This document shows, piece after piece, positions 1-8,461 of a DNA stretch of 64,000 bases. The notes beneath the pieces are model-generated. The model did not search any database and was not told the DNA's origin. It worked only from the letters and a program-made list of their open reading frames with translations. The DNA comes from Xaviernesmea oryzae. Its GTDB lineage: Bacteria > Pseudomonadota > Alphaproteobacteria > Rhizobiales > Rhizobiaceae. A program made the translations under genes and the position numbers. How positions within the stretch are numbered: position 1 is the stretch's first letter; the number at the start of each line of letters is the position of its first letter. The stretch spans positions 1,388,001-1,452,000 of the forward strand of contig NZ_FXAF01000006.1 of assembly GCF_900177415.1 (NCBI RefSeq). The letters run 5' to 3'.

Positions 1-222
1 AAGGAGAAGGTGAAGATCCCGGACGACGCCAAGGTGACTGCGACGGTCGGCATCGGCCCGCGCGAGGATGGCGGCGGCTTCGGCATCGAGGTTTCGCTGC
101 TGGTCGACATCCCGGGCGTTGAAAAGTCGGTCGCCGAAGATCTCGTCGCCAAGGCGCATATCGTCTGCCCCTACAGCCACGCCATGCGCACCTCGACCGA
201 GGTTCCGGTCTCGGTCGCCTGA
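1..222 (+). CDS. ohr: Organic hydroperoxide resistance protein Ohr/OsmC (3' part)
   Basis: The frame is open from base 1, so the start lies outside the window; 73 C-terminal residues are seen. The segment V-C-P-Y-S near the end carries the second redox cysteine of Ohr peroxiredoxins, which reduce organic hydroperoxides with thiol cofactors in the cytoplasm. The preceding run, from the ATVGIGPRE segment to VEKSVAEDLV, fits the conserved C-terminal half of the family. OhrR usually lies upstream of ohr, outside this window. The GTG at base 10 is internal, not a real start. Confidence 0.9.
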   Translation, partial: KEKVKIPDDAKVTATVGIGPREDGGGFGIEVSLLVDIPGVEKSVAEDLVAKAHIVCPYSHAMRTSTEVPVSVA

Positions 223-280
223 TCGGTCGGGAAGCTGGGAAGCAAGGCCGGCCCGGCAGTAACCGCATCCGGTATTCCAT

Positions 281-307
281 GCGTCATCGCCTTCCCGGCG
301 ATGGCGC
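281..307 (+). terminator. Probable rho-independent terminator of ohr
   Basis: An imperfect 11-bp stem (GCGTCATCGCC / GGCGATGGCGC) with a 5-nt loop is followed by a short T-rich stretch. It lies 59 bp past the ohr stop. The T-tract is interrupted, so termination is likely but not certain. The rest of 223-475 shows no coding signal. Confidence 0.5.
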
Positions 308-475
308 ATTTGTCATTTTGGGATCTGTCTCGGTTGGCCGCGAAGCGTGGAGCTTGTCCGGCCATCTCGTGACGCTTGAAGATTGACCTTCCTCCTGCGC
401 GCGCCATGTCATCGGTAGCTATGTCTTCGATAGCTGCGCATATGCCTTCCGATTGTCCATGACCGTTATGTAGAG

Positions 476-1561
476 ATGCGATTATCCCGAATTGTCTTTC
501 TGTCTCTCTCGATATCGCTAGCCATTGCTTTTCAGGCGCAGGCACAGGACAGGCCCCCCTCCAAGGCGCCGGTGAGCGTAGGGGTCTATGTGAGCCCTCC
601 GTTCGTCGCCAGGGACGGCGACGGCTTTGGCGGCATGGCGATCGAGCTGTGGGAGGCGGCGGCGAAACCCCTGAATTTCGCCTATAGCTATCGCGAATAT
701 CCGACGTTCGAGGCGCTCGTCGGCGCCGTCCAGCGCGGGGAAGTGCGGGCGGCCGTCTCCAATCTCACGATCACCAAGGACCGGGCCGAGCAGGTAGCCT
801 TTTCCCAGCCCTGGTACGATGCCGGCCTGCGCATCATGGTCGCGGAAAGCGAGGAGGCGGGCTTCTGGCAGGTGGTCGGCGGGCTTGAGCGCGCCGGTCA
901 CCTGAGAGCCATGGCATGGGTCCTCTTTGTCATTGTGATCTCGACGATCCTGCTCGCCGTCTTCTATCGCCGCTTCGACAGGGATTTCCCTCGGACATGG
1001 CATGAGGGATTGGCGGAAAGCTTCTATGAGGTCATGTCGGTCGCGACATCCGGCAAGATCACCCGGCAGAACATGCTGGGCTGGATCGGACGGGTCTCCG
1101 GCGGGCTTTGGATGGTCTGCGGGGTTGCGGTCATCGCTTATGTAACGTCCTCGGTCACCAGCGTCATGACCGCGCTGGCGCTGACGCACCATATCAATTC
1201 CCTTGCCGATCTTCCCGGCAGGACGGTCGGCGTTCTGTCGGGAAGCGTAGCGGAGGCCTATTCGCAGCAACTGGGTCTCTCGACCCGGCCGTTCGCCGAC
1301 TTGCAGAGTTCCGTGGACGGCTTGAGGGCCGGCCAGGTCGATGCCGTCGTCGGCGATGCGCCGGTGCTCGAATATTACGCGAACAGCAATCCCGGCGTGC
1401 CGCTCTCCGTGGTCGGAGCGATCTTTCACCCCGACAAATACGGATTTGCCTTCCGGCGGGATGACGAACTGGGCCATCAGGTCACCCTGCAGATCCTCGC
1501 GCAGCAGGAGACGGGCGCGCTCGAAGCCCTGCGACAGAAGTATTTCGGCAACGAGCGCTAG
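476..1561 (+). CDS. Prokaryotic ionotropic glutamate receptor-like channel (SBP3 domain split by a two-TM pore)
   Basis: The 361-residue product has a signal peptide (1-23, cleaved near A-Q-A-Q), the first lobe of a family 3 solute-binding domain (about 32-125, with the TITKDRAEQV signature at 98-107), a hydrophobic helix (145-163), a pore-loop-like segment (178-198), a second helix (205-228) and then the second lobe (240-358, with GDAPVLEYY at 293). This is the layout of bacterial GluR0-type ligand-gated channels: two binding lobes interrupted by TM1-P-TM2. Unlike GluR0, there is no TVGYGD potassium filter; the aligned stretch reads SVATSGK. Arg103 lies where glutamate receptors bind the ligand alpha-carboxylate. 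It acts at the inner membrane with the ligand site in the periplasm. Ligand and ion selectivity are unknown. Confidence 0.85.
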   Translation: MRLSRIVFLSLSISLAIAFQAQAQDRPPSKAPVSVGVYVSPPFVARDGDGFGGMAIELWEAAAKPLNFAYSYREYPTFEALVGAVQRGEVRAAVSNLTITKDRAEQVAFSQPWYDAGLRIMVAESEEAGFWQVVGGLERAGHLRAMAWVLFVIVISTILLAVFYRRFDRDFPRTWHEGLAESFYEVMSVATSGKITRQNMLGWIGRVSGGLWMVCGVAVIAYVTSSVTSVMTALALTHHINSLADLPGRTVGVLSGSVAEAYSQQLGLSTRPFADLQSSVDGLRAGQVDAVVGDAPVLEYYANSNPGVPLSVVGAIFHPDKYGFAFRRDDELGHQVTLQILAQQETGALEALRQKYFGNER

Positions 1562-1650
1562 GGTAGACGCCAGCCGCCGCCGGATCGAGGCAAGCTTGAC
1601 CATGGCAATGCAATGGGAAGGCCGCCGGCGGGCTGTTTGCCCATTCGCGG

Positions 1651-2298
1651 TTATCGGTTGGCCGCCGCACTCATCCACCAGCCCCGCGTGGCGTGACACG
1701 TCTCCAGCGCCCGTCGATAGCCGCCGCGCTCGCGCAGCCGCGCTACATAGGCCTGCTCCACAGCGCCGAGCACGAACCCGATATTCCTCCGCGCCATTTC
1801 CAGCGCATAGCCCACCGAAATGTCCGCGGCAGTGAATTCATCCCCCGCCAGATAGGGGGCGCGCTCCAGCTGCCGCGTCACGAGGCTCAGCCGGCTGGTG
1901 AACGTGTCCATCGCCTGGCGCGCGCTCCAATTGTCGCGCTCGCTTTCCGGTGCGAGATTCCGCGCTCCCGAAACGAAGTAAAGGGAGGCCGCGAGGCCCG
2001 CTTCGCCGAGGTGGAGGAACTGCTGGTAGGCGGGAAAAGCGGCGTCTCGCGCATCGGGCGCCAGCGCCGCCGGCCCGTAATGCGCCAGGAGATATTCCAT
2101 GATCGCGATGGATTCGACCATCGTGACTTCGCCGTCGCGGATCGCGGGTATGAAGCCTGCAGGGTTGATTTCGAGGAACTCGGTATCATGCTCGACCCCG
2201 GCCAGAAGGTCTACGTCCCGCAGCCGGTACGGCAGCCCCATCTCCTCCAGCAGCCAGACGACCCGGAAGCCCCGGCCTTCTCCGAAAACGGTGATCAT
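1651..2298 (-). CDS. Glutathione S-transferase family protein
   Basis: A 215-residue product with an N-terminal thioredoxin-fold GST domain (1-80: G-F-I-P-A-I with the cis-proline, then the glutathione-binding E-S-I-A-I) and an all-helical C-terminal domain (about 90-205, with F-T-A-A-D-I-S-V). It probably conjugates or reduces small electrophiles with glutathione in the cytoplasm. The ATG at 2298 is preferred over the in-frame ATG at 2313 because GGAGGGAG sits just upstream of the former. It is followed by the MarR gene upstream on the same strand, so the two may be cotranscribed. The substrate cannot be told. Confidence 0.85.
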   Translation of the reverse strand: MITVFGEGRGFRVVWLLEEMGLPYRLRDVDLLAGVEHDTEFLEINPAGFIPAIRDGEVTMVESIAIMEYLLAHYGPAALAPDARDAAFPAYQQFLHLGEAGLAASLYFVSGARNLAPESERDNWSARQAMDTFTSRLSLVTRQLERAPYLAGDEFTAADISVGYALEMARRNIGFVLGAVEQAYVARLRERGGYRRALETCHATRGWWMSAAANR

Positions 2299-2326
2299 CG
2301 CACTCCCTCCCATCGACCGACGCTCC

Positions 2327-2785
2327 TTACCGGATCAGGTTCAGTGTCGCTCTCAGCCGGTCCGGCTCGCCTTCGCCGAGCTCCGCGTCGATCTCGGCAT
2401 GCACGCGCGTCCAGATCGGCAGTGCTGCGGAAAGCATGGTCATGCCGTCGTTCGTCAGCCTCAGAAGCCGGCCACGGCGATCCTTCGGATCGACGGTCGT
2501 CTCCACGAGCCCACGCCGTTCCAGCACTTTCAGCGCCGCCGTCAGCGTCGTGCGGTCCATGGCGAGCAGCTTGGCGACCGATCCCATCGGGGCGGGCTGC
2601 GGCCGGTTCAGCGCCATCATCAGCGAGAACTGCCCGTTGGTGAGCCCGATCGGCTTCATCGCGTTGTCGAAACGCCGCGCAAGCGCCCGGGCCGCCCGCT
2701 GCACATGCAGGCAGAGACACGTGTCGCGCACATGCAGGGTCGTCGAAAAAGGAATCACATCGATGTTTTGAGTATTTGACAGCAT
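2327..2785 (-). CDS. MarR family transcriptional regulator
   Basis: A 152-residue winged-helix protein. The recognition region D-R-T-T-L-T-A-A-L-K and the wing DPKDRRGRLLRLT (residues about 75-110) are typical of MarR. It is divergent from the DUF899 gene with only 54 bp between starts, and a 12-bp perfect palindrome lies in that gap, so it most likely represses both directions until a phenolic or oxidant ligand releases it. Three cysteines near residues 23-28 could sense redox state, which is speculative. The GST gene follows on the same strand. Confidence 0.9.
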   Translation of the reverse strand: MLSNTQNIDVIPFSTTLHVRDTCLCLHVQRAARALARRFDNAMKPIGLTNGQFSLMMALNRPQPAPMGSVAKLLAMDRTTLTAALKVLERRGLVETTVDPKDRRGRLLRLTNDGMTMLSAALPIWTRVHAEIDAELGEGEPDRLRATLNLIR

Positions 2786-2796
2786 GGAAAGACTAT

Positions 2797-2808
2797 GTTG
2801 ATATCAAC
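2797..2808. promoter_or_regulatory. Palindromic operator between marR and the DUF899 gene
   Basis: GTTGATATCAAC is a perfect 12-bp palindrome centred in the 54-bp divergent gap. Its size and AT-rich core fit a MarR-dimer site. Binding here would cover the promoters of both divergent transcripts. No experimental support; inferred from position and symmetry. Confidence 0.6.
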
Positions 2809-2839
2809 TTATCTTGTCAAGGATAGGAGGAGGCTTGTC

Positions 2840-3604
2840 ATGGACGCCACCGTTTCATCGAAAAACCCGCCGGAGAACCCGGTCGTATCCCGCGAGGAGT
2901 GGCTGGAAGCGCGCCGCAGGCTGCTGGCGCTGGAAAAGGAGGAGACGCATCTGCGCGACAAGGTGCGTGCCGAACGCCAGGCGCTTCCCTGGGTGAAGGT
3001 CGACAAGGACTATGTGTTCGACACGCCGGCGGGGAAGAAGACGCTCGCCGATCTGTTCGACGGTCGCAGCCAGCTCGTCGTCTATCATTTCATGCTCGGT
3101 CCGGAATGGGAGGCCGGCTGCACCGGCTGCTCCCTCCTGTCCGACCACCTCGACGGCACGCTGCCGCATCTCAACCATCACGACGTGACGCTGGTCGCGG
3201 TTTCCCGCGCCCCGCTCGAAAAGATCGAGGCCTATCGGAAGCGGATGGGCTGGAAATTTCCCTGGGTCTCGTCCTACGGCTCGGATTTCAACTTCGACTA
3301 CCACGTATCCTTCACGAAGGAGGATCTGGCGAAGGACAAGGTTTTCTACAACTTCGCCGCCATCCCGCCGGAACGGGCGCATGACGAACTGCCGGGCCTT
3401 TCCGCCTTCTACAGGAACGGGAAGGGCGAGGTCTTCCATACCTATTCGAGCTATGCCCGCGGCGGCGAGGAACTGATCGGCACGCTGATGATCCTCGACC
3501 GGGCGCCGCTCGGCCGCAACGAGGACTCGACCATGAATTTCGTCAAGCGCCACGACGAATACGAGCCGAAGCCGGAAGGGACAGCTTCATCCTGTTGCCA
3601 TTAA
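2840..3604 (+). CDS. DUF899 family thioredoxin-like protein
   Basis: A 254-residue product with the DUF899 features: an N-terminal coil (about 15-45), then a thioredoxin-fold core containing the motif GPEWEAGCTGCSLLSDH (C-x-x-C) and the later F-Y-R-N-G-K-G-E-V-F-H-T-Y-S-S-Y stretch. DUF899 proteins are peroxiredoxin/thioredoxin-like with unproven function. The ATG at 2840 follows GGAGGAGG at good spacing; an upstream in-frame start at 2795 overlaps the operator and is unlikely. It is the first gene of a cluster with DUF1579, VOC and RibD-like genes. Confidence 0.85.
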   Translation: MDATVSSKNPPENPVVSREEWLEARRRLLALEKEETHLRDKVRAERQALPWVKVDKDYVFDTPAGKKTLADLFDGRSQLVVYHFMLGPEWEAGCTGCSLLSDHLDGTLPHLNHHDVTLVAVSRAPLEKIEAYRKRMGWKFPWVSSYGSDFNFDYHVSFTKEDLAKDKVFYNFAAIPPERAHDELPGLSAFYRNGKGEVFHTYSSYARGGEELIGTLMILDRAPLGRNEDSTMNFVKRHDEYEPKPEGTASSCCH

Positions 3605-3642
3605 GTGGCGCCATGATGGGCTCGTCAGAGGGAGGAACAACC

Positions 3643-4119
3643 ATGGAAATGGAACTAGCAAAGCCGCAGGCCGGACACGCTTTTCTGGAAAGAATGGTCG
3701 GCACCTGGGACGTCAGGTCTCCTGACATGGGCAGCGACGAGACATGGGTCGAGGTCTGCCGGTCGCTGAACGGCATCTGGTTCGTGGCCGAAGGCAACGG
3801 CAACATGCCGGGGAGCGGCCAGCCGGTGACCACCGTGCTCACGCTCGGCTACGACCCGGCGCGCGGCAAATATGTCGGAAGCTGGATCGGCTCGATGATG
3901 AACCACATGTGGGTCTATGAGGGCGAGCTTTCCGACGACGGCAACACGCTCAGCCTCTATACGACCGGTCCGGATTTCGCCGATCCCGGCAAGACCGGCG
4001 AATACCGCGAGCAGATCGTCTTTGCGGGCGACGACCACCGCGTCTTCAATTCCAGCGCCCGGCAGGCCGACGGCACCTGGAAACAGTTCATGGAAGCGCA
4101 TTACGAACGCAAGCGGTGA
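3643..4119 (+). CDS. DUF1579 domain protein
   Basis: A 158-residue protein of the DUF1579 family, recognised by the opening L-E-R-M-V-G-T-W-D-V and the repeated lipocalin-like strands (T-V-L-T-L-G-Y-D, Y-V-G-S-W-I-G-S). The fold is predicted to be a small beta barrel; no activity is known. The start is set by GGAGGAAC upstream of the ATG at 3643. It lies 38 bp after the DUF899 gene and 39 bp before the VOC gene, so one transcript is likely. Confidence 0.8.
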   Translation: MEMELAKPQAGHAFLERMVGTWDVRSPDMGSDETWVEVCRSLNGIWFVAEGNGNMPGSGQPVTTVLTLGYDPARGKYVGSWIGSMMNHMWVYEGELSDDGNTLSLYTTGPDFADPGKTGEYREQIVFAGDDHRVFNSSARQADGTWKQFMEAHYERKR

Positions 4120-4158
4120 GCTTGTCCGCATCAAAACAATCTCATGGAGGAGACGACC

Positions 4159-4971
4159 ATGTTGCAGACAGCTCCCGGGTCCCGTTCGGAGACCCACGGC
4201 AAGTTCATCTGGTGCGAGCTGATGACGCCCGACACCGATGCCGCCGGAAAATTCTATTCGTCGGTGGTTGGCTGGACGGTGAACGAATGGACCATGCCGG
4301 ACATGCCTTCCTATTTCCTGTTCCAGATGGGCGAGGGCGACAATTGCCCCGGCATCGGCGGCATGATGAATTTCCCGCCGGAACTTGAAGGCAGGATCCC
4401 GCCGAACTGGACCGGCTACGTCGCGGTCGACGATTGCGACCGCACGGCGAAGGATTTCGCGGAGAATGGCGGCCGTGTGCAGCGCGAGCCGGAGGATATC
4501 CCCGGCATCGGCCGTTTTGCGGTCGTCGCCGATCCGCATGGCGCGGTCATCTGCATCATGACGCCGATCCCGCCGGAAAACCCGCCGCAGGAGCTGGCGC
4601 CCGATGCGGTCGGCAATGTCGGCTGGCGCGAGCTCTATGCCGGCAACGGCCAGGAAGCCTTCGACTTCTACTCGAAAGTGTTCGGCTGGACGCTGGACCA
4701 CGATTTCGACATGGGTCCGATGGGCGTCTACAAGGTCTTTGCTCATAACGGCCGTCAGATCGGCGGCATGATGACTAGGCCGGAGCAGGTGCCCGTGCCC
4801 TGCTGGTGCTATTACTTCAACGTCGACGCGATCGATGCGGCGGTCGAACGGGTCAAGGCCGGCGGCGGGCAGATCGTCATGGGGCCGATGGAAGTCCCCG
4901 GCGGAAGCTGGATCATCCAGGGCCAGGATCCGCAGGGCGCATTCTTCGCGTTGCTGGCGCCGAAGAGATAG
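4159..4971 (+). CDS. Two-domain VOC (glyoxalase/bleomycin-resistance fold) protein
   Basis: 270 residues made of two VOC modules (about 10-130 and 140-268). Each begins with a F-I-W-C-E-L or V-G-W-R-E-L strand and ends with an acidic or hydrophobic strand (A-V-I-C-I-M, A-F-F-A-L-L-A). The arrangement resembles the mycobacterial CFP30B-like family, hydroxylase-like proteins of unknown substrate. The ATG at 4159 follows GGAGGA; an in-frame ATG at 4144 has no such site. Neighbours suggest a role in dealing with reactive small molecules. Confidence 0.85.
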   Translation: MLQTAPGSRSETHGKFIWCELMTPDTDAAGKFYSSVVGWTVNEWTMPDMPSYFLFQMGEGDNCPGIGGMMNFPPELEGRIPPNWTGYVAVDDCDRTAKDFAENGGRVQREPEDIPGIGRFAVVADPHGAVICIMTPIPPENPPQELAPDAVGNVGWRELYAGNGQEAFDFYSKVFGWTLDHDFDMGPMGVYKVFAHNGRQIGGMMTRPEQVPVPCWCYYFNVDAIDAAVERVKAGGGQIVMGPMEVPGGSWIIQGQDPQGAFFALLAPKR

Positions 4972-5186
4972 GCCGAAACAGCTCGGAGTGCCTGCTGAGG
5001 CGCCCATCGCGAATGGCGGGGCGCTCGCCCGCCGCCGCGCATCGAAACCCGGCTGTCTGTCCTGCGCGGTGGCATCAGAATTCCTCCCGACGGCGGCGGC
5101 ATCGCGGATTTTTTCGCACGCCTCTGTCGGCCCGGCGCGGGCTCACTCGTCCTCTGGGCATCAAATCCCAGATGGAGGACAAGAAC

Positions 5187-5879
5187 ATGCGCAGGATTGT
5201 AATTTCCGCCTTTGTCAGCGTCGATGGCGTCATGCAGGCCCCGGGGGCGCCGCAGGAAGATACGACGGGCGGCTTTGCCCACGGCGGCTGGCTGGCAGGA
5301 CTGCAGGACGAGGAGATCGGCCAGGCGGTCGGCGAAATGTTCGCCAAGCCCTTCGATCTGCTCCTCGGCCGCTGGACCTACGATATCTTCGCGGCCTACT
5401 GGCCCTATATCGAAAAGAACCCTTCGGCAGACGGCTACCACGAAGGCACCGCCAGGATTGCCGAACTTTTCGACAGGGTCACGAAATTCGTGGTCACCCA
5501 CCGCTCCGGGACGCTCACCTGGGCGAACAGCCGGGCGCTCAGCGAGGATGTCGTGGGCGCCCTCCGCAATCTCAAGCGGGAGGAGGGGCCGGATCTTCTC
5601 GTGCAAGGATCGACCGAGGTCATCCAGATCCTGCTGGAAAACGACCTGCTCGACGAGATGACGCTGATCATCGCGCCGATTGTGCTCGGCAAGGGCAAGC
5701 GGTTCTTCGGCGCGGGCGCCGTTCCTGCCGGACTGGAACTGGTGGGGTCCGGCACCACGCGGAAGGGCACCATCATCGCCCGGTACCGTCGCGCCGGCGA
5801 TGTCGAAACTGGCTCCTTCGCTCACCAGCCGCCGAGCGCGGCGGAACTCGAACGCCGAAAGAAGATGGCGAAGGCCTGA
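5187..5879 (+). CDS. Dihydrofolate reductase / RibD C-terminal-like oxidoreductase
   Basis: 230 residues with the RibD C-terminal domain: the N-terminal strand RRIVISAFVSVDGVMQAPG, a F-D-L-L-L-G-R-x-T-Y-D segment and a C-terminal V-L-G-K-G-K-R-F-F-G signature. Such stand-alone proteins are assumed to be NADPH-dependent reductases but substrates are mostly unknown. The ATG at 5187 has GGAGGAC upstream. The gap from the VOC gene (215 bp) shows no clear gene or terminator, so cotranscription is uncertain. Confidence 0.8.
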   Translation: MRRIVISAFVSVDGVMQAPGAPQEDTTGGFAHGGWLAGLQDEEIGQAVGEMFAKPFDLLLGRWTYDIFAAYWPYIEKNPSADGYHEGTARIAELFDRVTKFVVTHRSGTLTWANSRALSEDVVGALRNLKREEGPDLLVQGSTEVIQILLENDLLDEMTLIIAPIVLGKGKRFFGAGAVPAGLELVGSGTTRKGTIIARYRRAGDVETGSFAHQPPSAAELERRKKMAKA

Positions 5880-5942
5880 GGAGGGCAACCGGTAAGGGTT
5901 ATCGACTGGCCGAAGCCCACCGATTGCCGCGACTCGCCCGGC

Positions 5943-6150
5943 ACCCCCCTCCGCCCTGCCGGGCATCTCCCCCACAAGGGGGGAGATCGGCTGGGTGCAG
6001 CGGCTTCCCCAAACAACCAATCGATACCCTGAAGCGGTCGCCGTTTGAGGCAACGGTCCGGCAATTCGAAGCTTGGGTGAGGGCCGGTTCCTTGCTACTA
6101 TCCAATCTCCCCCCTTGTGGGGGAGATGCCCGGCAGGGCAGAGGGGGGTG
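5943..6150. repeat. RIME-like palindromic intergenic element, copy 1
   Basis: The left arm (CCCCCCTCCGCCCTGCCGGG then CATCTCCCCCACAAGGGGGG) recurs as its reverse complement at the right end (6105-6150), separated by about 110 bp of less ordered sequence. The same arms recur near 18.9, 49.6, 52.8 and 53.9 kb. This is the layout of the mobile or mosaic palindromes known from rhizobia (RIME). It lies between two convergent genes and may act as a transcription end. Confidence 0.8.
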
Positions 6151-6235
6151 AGCAGCACCCTCCGGCAGGGAACCGTATCAGGCACAAGTCATTGATGTGT
6201 CCGCGCGCTTCCCGCCCGGAGCCCGGCTCTCCCGC

Positions 6236-7810
6236 CTACCGCTTCAAACTCCCTAGGATACCGCGCACCAGCGCCCGGCCGACCTGTGTGGCGACGGTGC
6301 GCGCGACGCTCTTCATCGCCGCTTCGACGACCGTCTCGCGCTGGTAGCCCGTCCGGCGCGGCTGGGCGCGGCCCCGGTCGCTGCCGCCGTCGTCGCCGCC
6401 GGTGCCGAAGCCCGGCAGCGTCCACCCGCCCGTCTCGCCGGAACCGGCAGGCGGCGCGGTCTGCAGCTCGTCCTGCGCCTTTTTCGCGGCAGCCGCGTCG
6501 GCGGCCTGCTTCGCGCGGGCTGCCAGGATTTCGAAGGCGGATTCGCGGTCCACGTCCTCGTCGTAGAGCCCGAGCACGGGGCTCTTGTCGATCACCGCCT
6601 GCCGCTCCTGGTCGGTCAGCGCGCCGATGCGGCCCGACGGCGGGCGGATCAGGGTGCGTTCCACCATCGAGGGCGCGCCCTTGCCTTCGAGCGTCGAGAC
6701 GAGCGCCTCGCCGGTGCCGAGATTGGTGATCGCCTCGGCGCAGTCGAAGGCCGGGTTGGGACGGAAGGTGTCGGCGGCGGTCCTCACCGCCTTCTGCTCG
6801 CGCGGCGTATAGGCGCGCAGCGCGTGCTGCACGCGGTTGCCGAGCTGGGCGAGCACGGTTTCCGGCACGTCGAGCGGGTTTTGCGTCACGAAATAGACGC
6901 CGACGCCCTTCGAGCGGATGAGGCGGACGACCTGCTCGACGCGCTCGGTGAGCACCTTCGGCGCGTCGTTGAAAAGCAGATGCGCCTCGTCGAAGAAGAA
7001 GACGAGCTTCGGCTTGTCCGGATCGCCCACTTCCGGCAGCTCCTCGAAGAGCTCCGAGAGCAGCCACAGCAGGAAGGTCGCGTAGAGCCTGGGATTCATC
7101 ATCAGCTTGTCGGCGGCGAGCACCGAAATCTGCCCGTAGCCGTTATTGGCCGTGCGCATGATGTCGGAGATCTTCAGCGCCGGCTCGCCGAAGAAATGCT
7201 CGGCCCCCTGCTGTTCCAGCACCAGCAGGCCGCGCTGGATCGAGGCGACGGAGGTCTTGGAAATCAATCCGAACTGGCTGGAAAGCTCGCCGGAATTTTC
7301 CGCCATGTAGTTGAGCAGCGAGGCGAAGTCCTTGAGGTCGAGCAGCGGCAGGCCCGCCTTGTCGGCGATCTTGAAGGCGATGTTGATGACGCCTTCCTGC
7401 GGCTCGGAAGCGTCCATCAGCCGGGAGAGGAGAAGCGGCCCCATCTCGGCGATCGTGGTGCGGACCCTGTGGCCCTTTTCGCCGAAGAGGTCCCAGAAGA
7501 TCACCGGGAACTGCTCGAACTCGTAATCGGCAAGGCCGATCTGCTCGGCGCGCTTCAGGAGGAAATCCTTCGGCTCGCCCTTGGCGGCGACGCCGGAAAG
7601 GTCGCCCTTGATGTCCGCTGCAAAGACGGGAACGCCGGCCTTCGAGAAGCCTTCCGCCAGGATCTGCAGCGTTACGGTCTTGCCGGTGCCGGTGGCGCCG
7701 GTGATGAGGCCGTGCCGGTTGCCGAACTTCAAATCCAGATATTCGGCCTTGTTGAGCGAATCGTCCGGATTGCGGCTGCCGCCGATGAAGAGTTTACCCG
7801 TTTCGTCCAT
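6236..7810 (-). CDS. HerA/DUF853-type ATPase (YjgR-like)
   Basis: 524 residues. The N-terminal half holds a Walker A motif (GATGTGKT, residues 38-45) and a Walker B motif in the LVFFFDEAHLLF segment, followed by DUF853 C-terminal sequence and a low-complexity Gly-rich tail before a final helix ending GRALVRGILGSLKR. It belongs to the HerA/FtsK superfamily; the DUF853 (YjgR) group is widely conserved, but its DNA-processing role is unproven. The ATG at 7810 matches the usual family N-terminus; the ATG at 7846 lacks a ribosome site. No nuclease partner (NurA) is adjacent. Confidence 0.9.
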   Translation of the reverse strand: MDETGKLFIGGSRNPDDSLNKAEYLDLKFGNRHGLITGATGTGKTVTLQILAEGFSKAGVPVFAADIKGDLSGVAAKGEPKDFLLKRAEQIGLADYEFEQFPVIFWDLFGEKGHRVRTTIAEMGPLLLSRLMDASEPQEGVINIAFKIADKAGLPLLDLKDFASLLNYMAENSGELSSQFGLISKTSVASIQRGLLVLEQQGAEHFFGEPALKISDIMRTANNGYGQISVLAADKLMMNPRLYATFLLWLLSELFEELPEVGDPDKPKLVFFFDEAHLLFNDAPKVLTERVEQVVRLIRSKGVGVYFVTQNPLDVPETVLAQLGNRVQHALRAYTPREQKAVRTAADTFRPNPAFDCAEAITNLGTGEALVSTLEGKGAPSMVERTLIRPPSGRIGALTDQERQAVIDKSPVLGLYDEDVDRESAFEILAARAKQAADAAAAKKAQDELQTAPPAGSGETGGWTLPGFGTGGDDGGSDRGRAQPRRTGYQRETVVEAAMKSVARTVATQVGRALVRGILGSLKR

Positions 7811-7924
7811 GCAACTATGCGCTCCCTGGCCGCGTGCCGCCCTCATAGGAGGTTAGTTATAGGGTGAGCAGCGAAAAGCGGCAACGGTAAGTGCAACGGT
7901 TGGTTACTCCTTCCACCGGATGGT

Positions 7925-8299
7925 TCACCGGGCGGGCTTTTTATTGTCATAGGCCTCCTGCGCCTGCTCGATCTCGTGCAGATGGTCGATCGCCCAGTCA
8001 TACGCCGCTCCGAGCGGGGCTTGCAGGGTGCGCCCGAGTTCCGTGATCGAATATTCGACCGCGACCGGCGACGTGGCGAAGACTTTCCGCTCGACCAGTC
8101 CGTTGCGCTCCAGACGCCGCAGGGCCTGCGTCAACGCCTTGTGCGTCACGCCTTCCAGCCTCCGCCTGAACTCGTTGAAGCGCGTCGGCTTTTCGGTGAG
8201 GACGGTGAGGATCATCACCGACCATTTATTGGCGACCTGATCGAAGAAAGAGCGTGCGGCGCAGTCCGCAAAGAAGACCGCATCAACCTGGCCCGTCAT
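7925..8299 (-). CDS. HxlR family transcriptional regulator
   Basis: 124 residues. The helix-turn-helix core (about 27-75: W-S-V-M-I-L ... F-N-E-F-R-R-R-L ... L-T-Q-A-L-R-R-L-E-R-N-G-L-V) is diagnostic of HxlR. A cysteine before the helix (A-D-C) is in the position used for redox or electrophile sensing in some members. It is divergent from the Tat-exported hydrolase gene, 162 bp away, and is the likely regulator of that gene. Confidence 0.9.
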   Translation of the reverse strand: MTGQVDAVFFADCAARSFFDQVANKWSVMILTVLTEKPTRFNEFRRRLEGVTHKALTQALRRLERNGLVERKVFATSPVAVEYSITELGRTLQAPLGAAYDWAIDHLHEIEQAQEAYDNKKPAR

Positions 8300-8321
8300 C
8301 CCGGTATCCTTCCGTATATCT

Positions 8322-8339
8322 ACGCACCTGAAAGTGCAT
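8322..8339. promoter_or_regulatory. Candidate HxlR operator
   Basis: The dyad GCAC-ctgaaa-GTGC (core 8324-8337, with partly symmetric flanks) lies 23 bp upstream of the hxlR-type gene, in the divergent gap. It is the clearest symmetry there and suits a dimeric winged-helix regulator. Assigned from symmetry and position only. Confidence 0.4.
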
Positions 8340-8461
8340 TCTTGATCCTAAATATACAATGGATATCTCTCCTGCAACTCGCAGGCCGCCAGCATCGCCA
8401 CGCCGATCCACGTCCTTGCGAGGCAACTGAACACGAAGCTTTGCAAACGACAGAGGATAAG

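Noticed and set aside
171..545. A 124-codon minus-strand frame between ohr and the channel gene
   Set aside because: It crosses the ohr terminator and the start of the channel gene in antisense and shows no domain.
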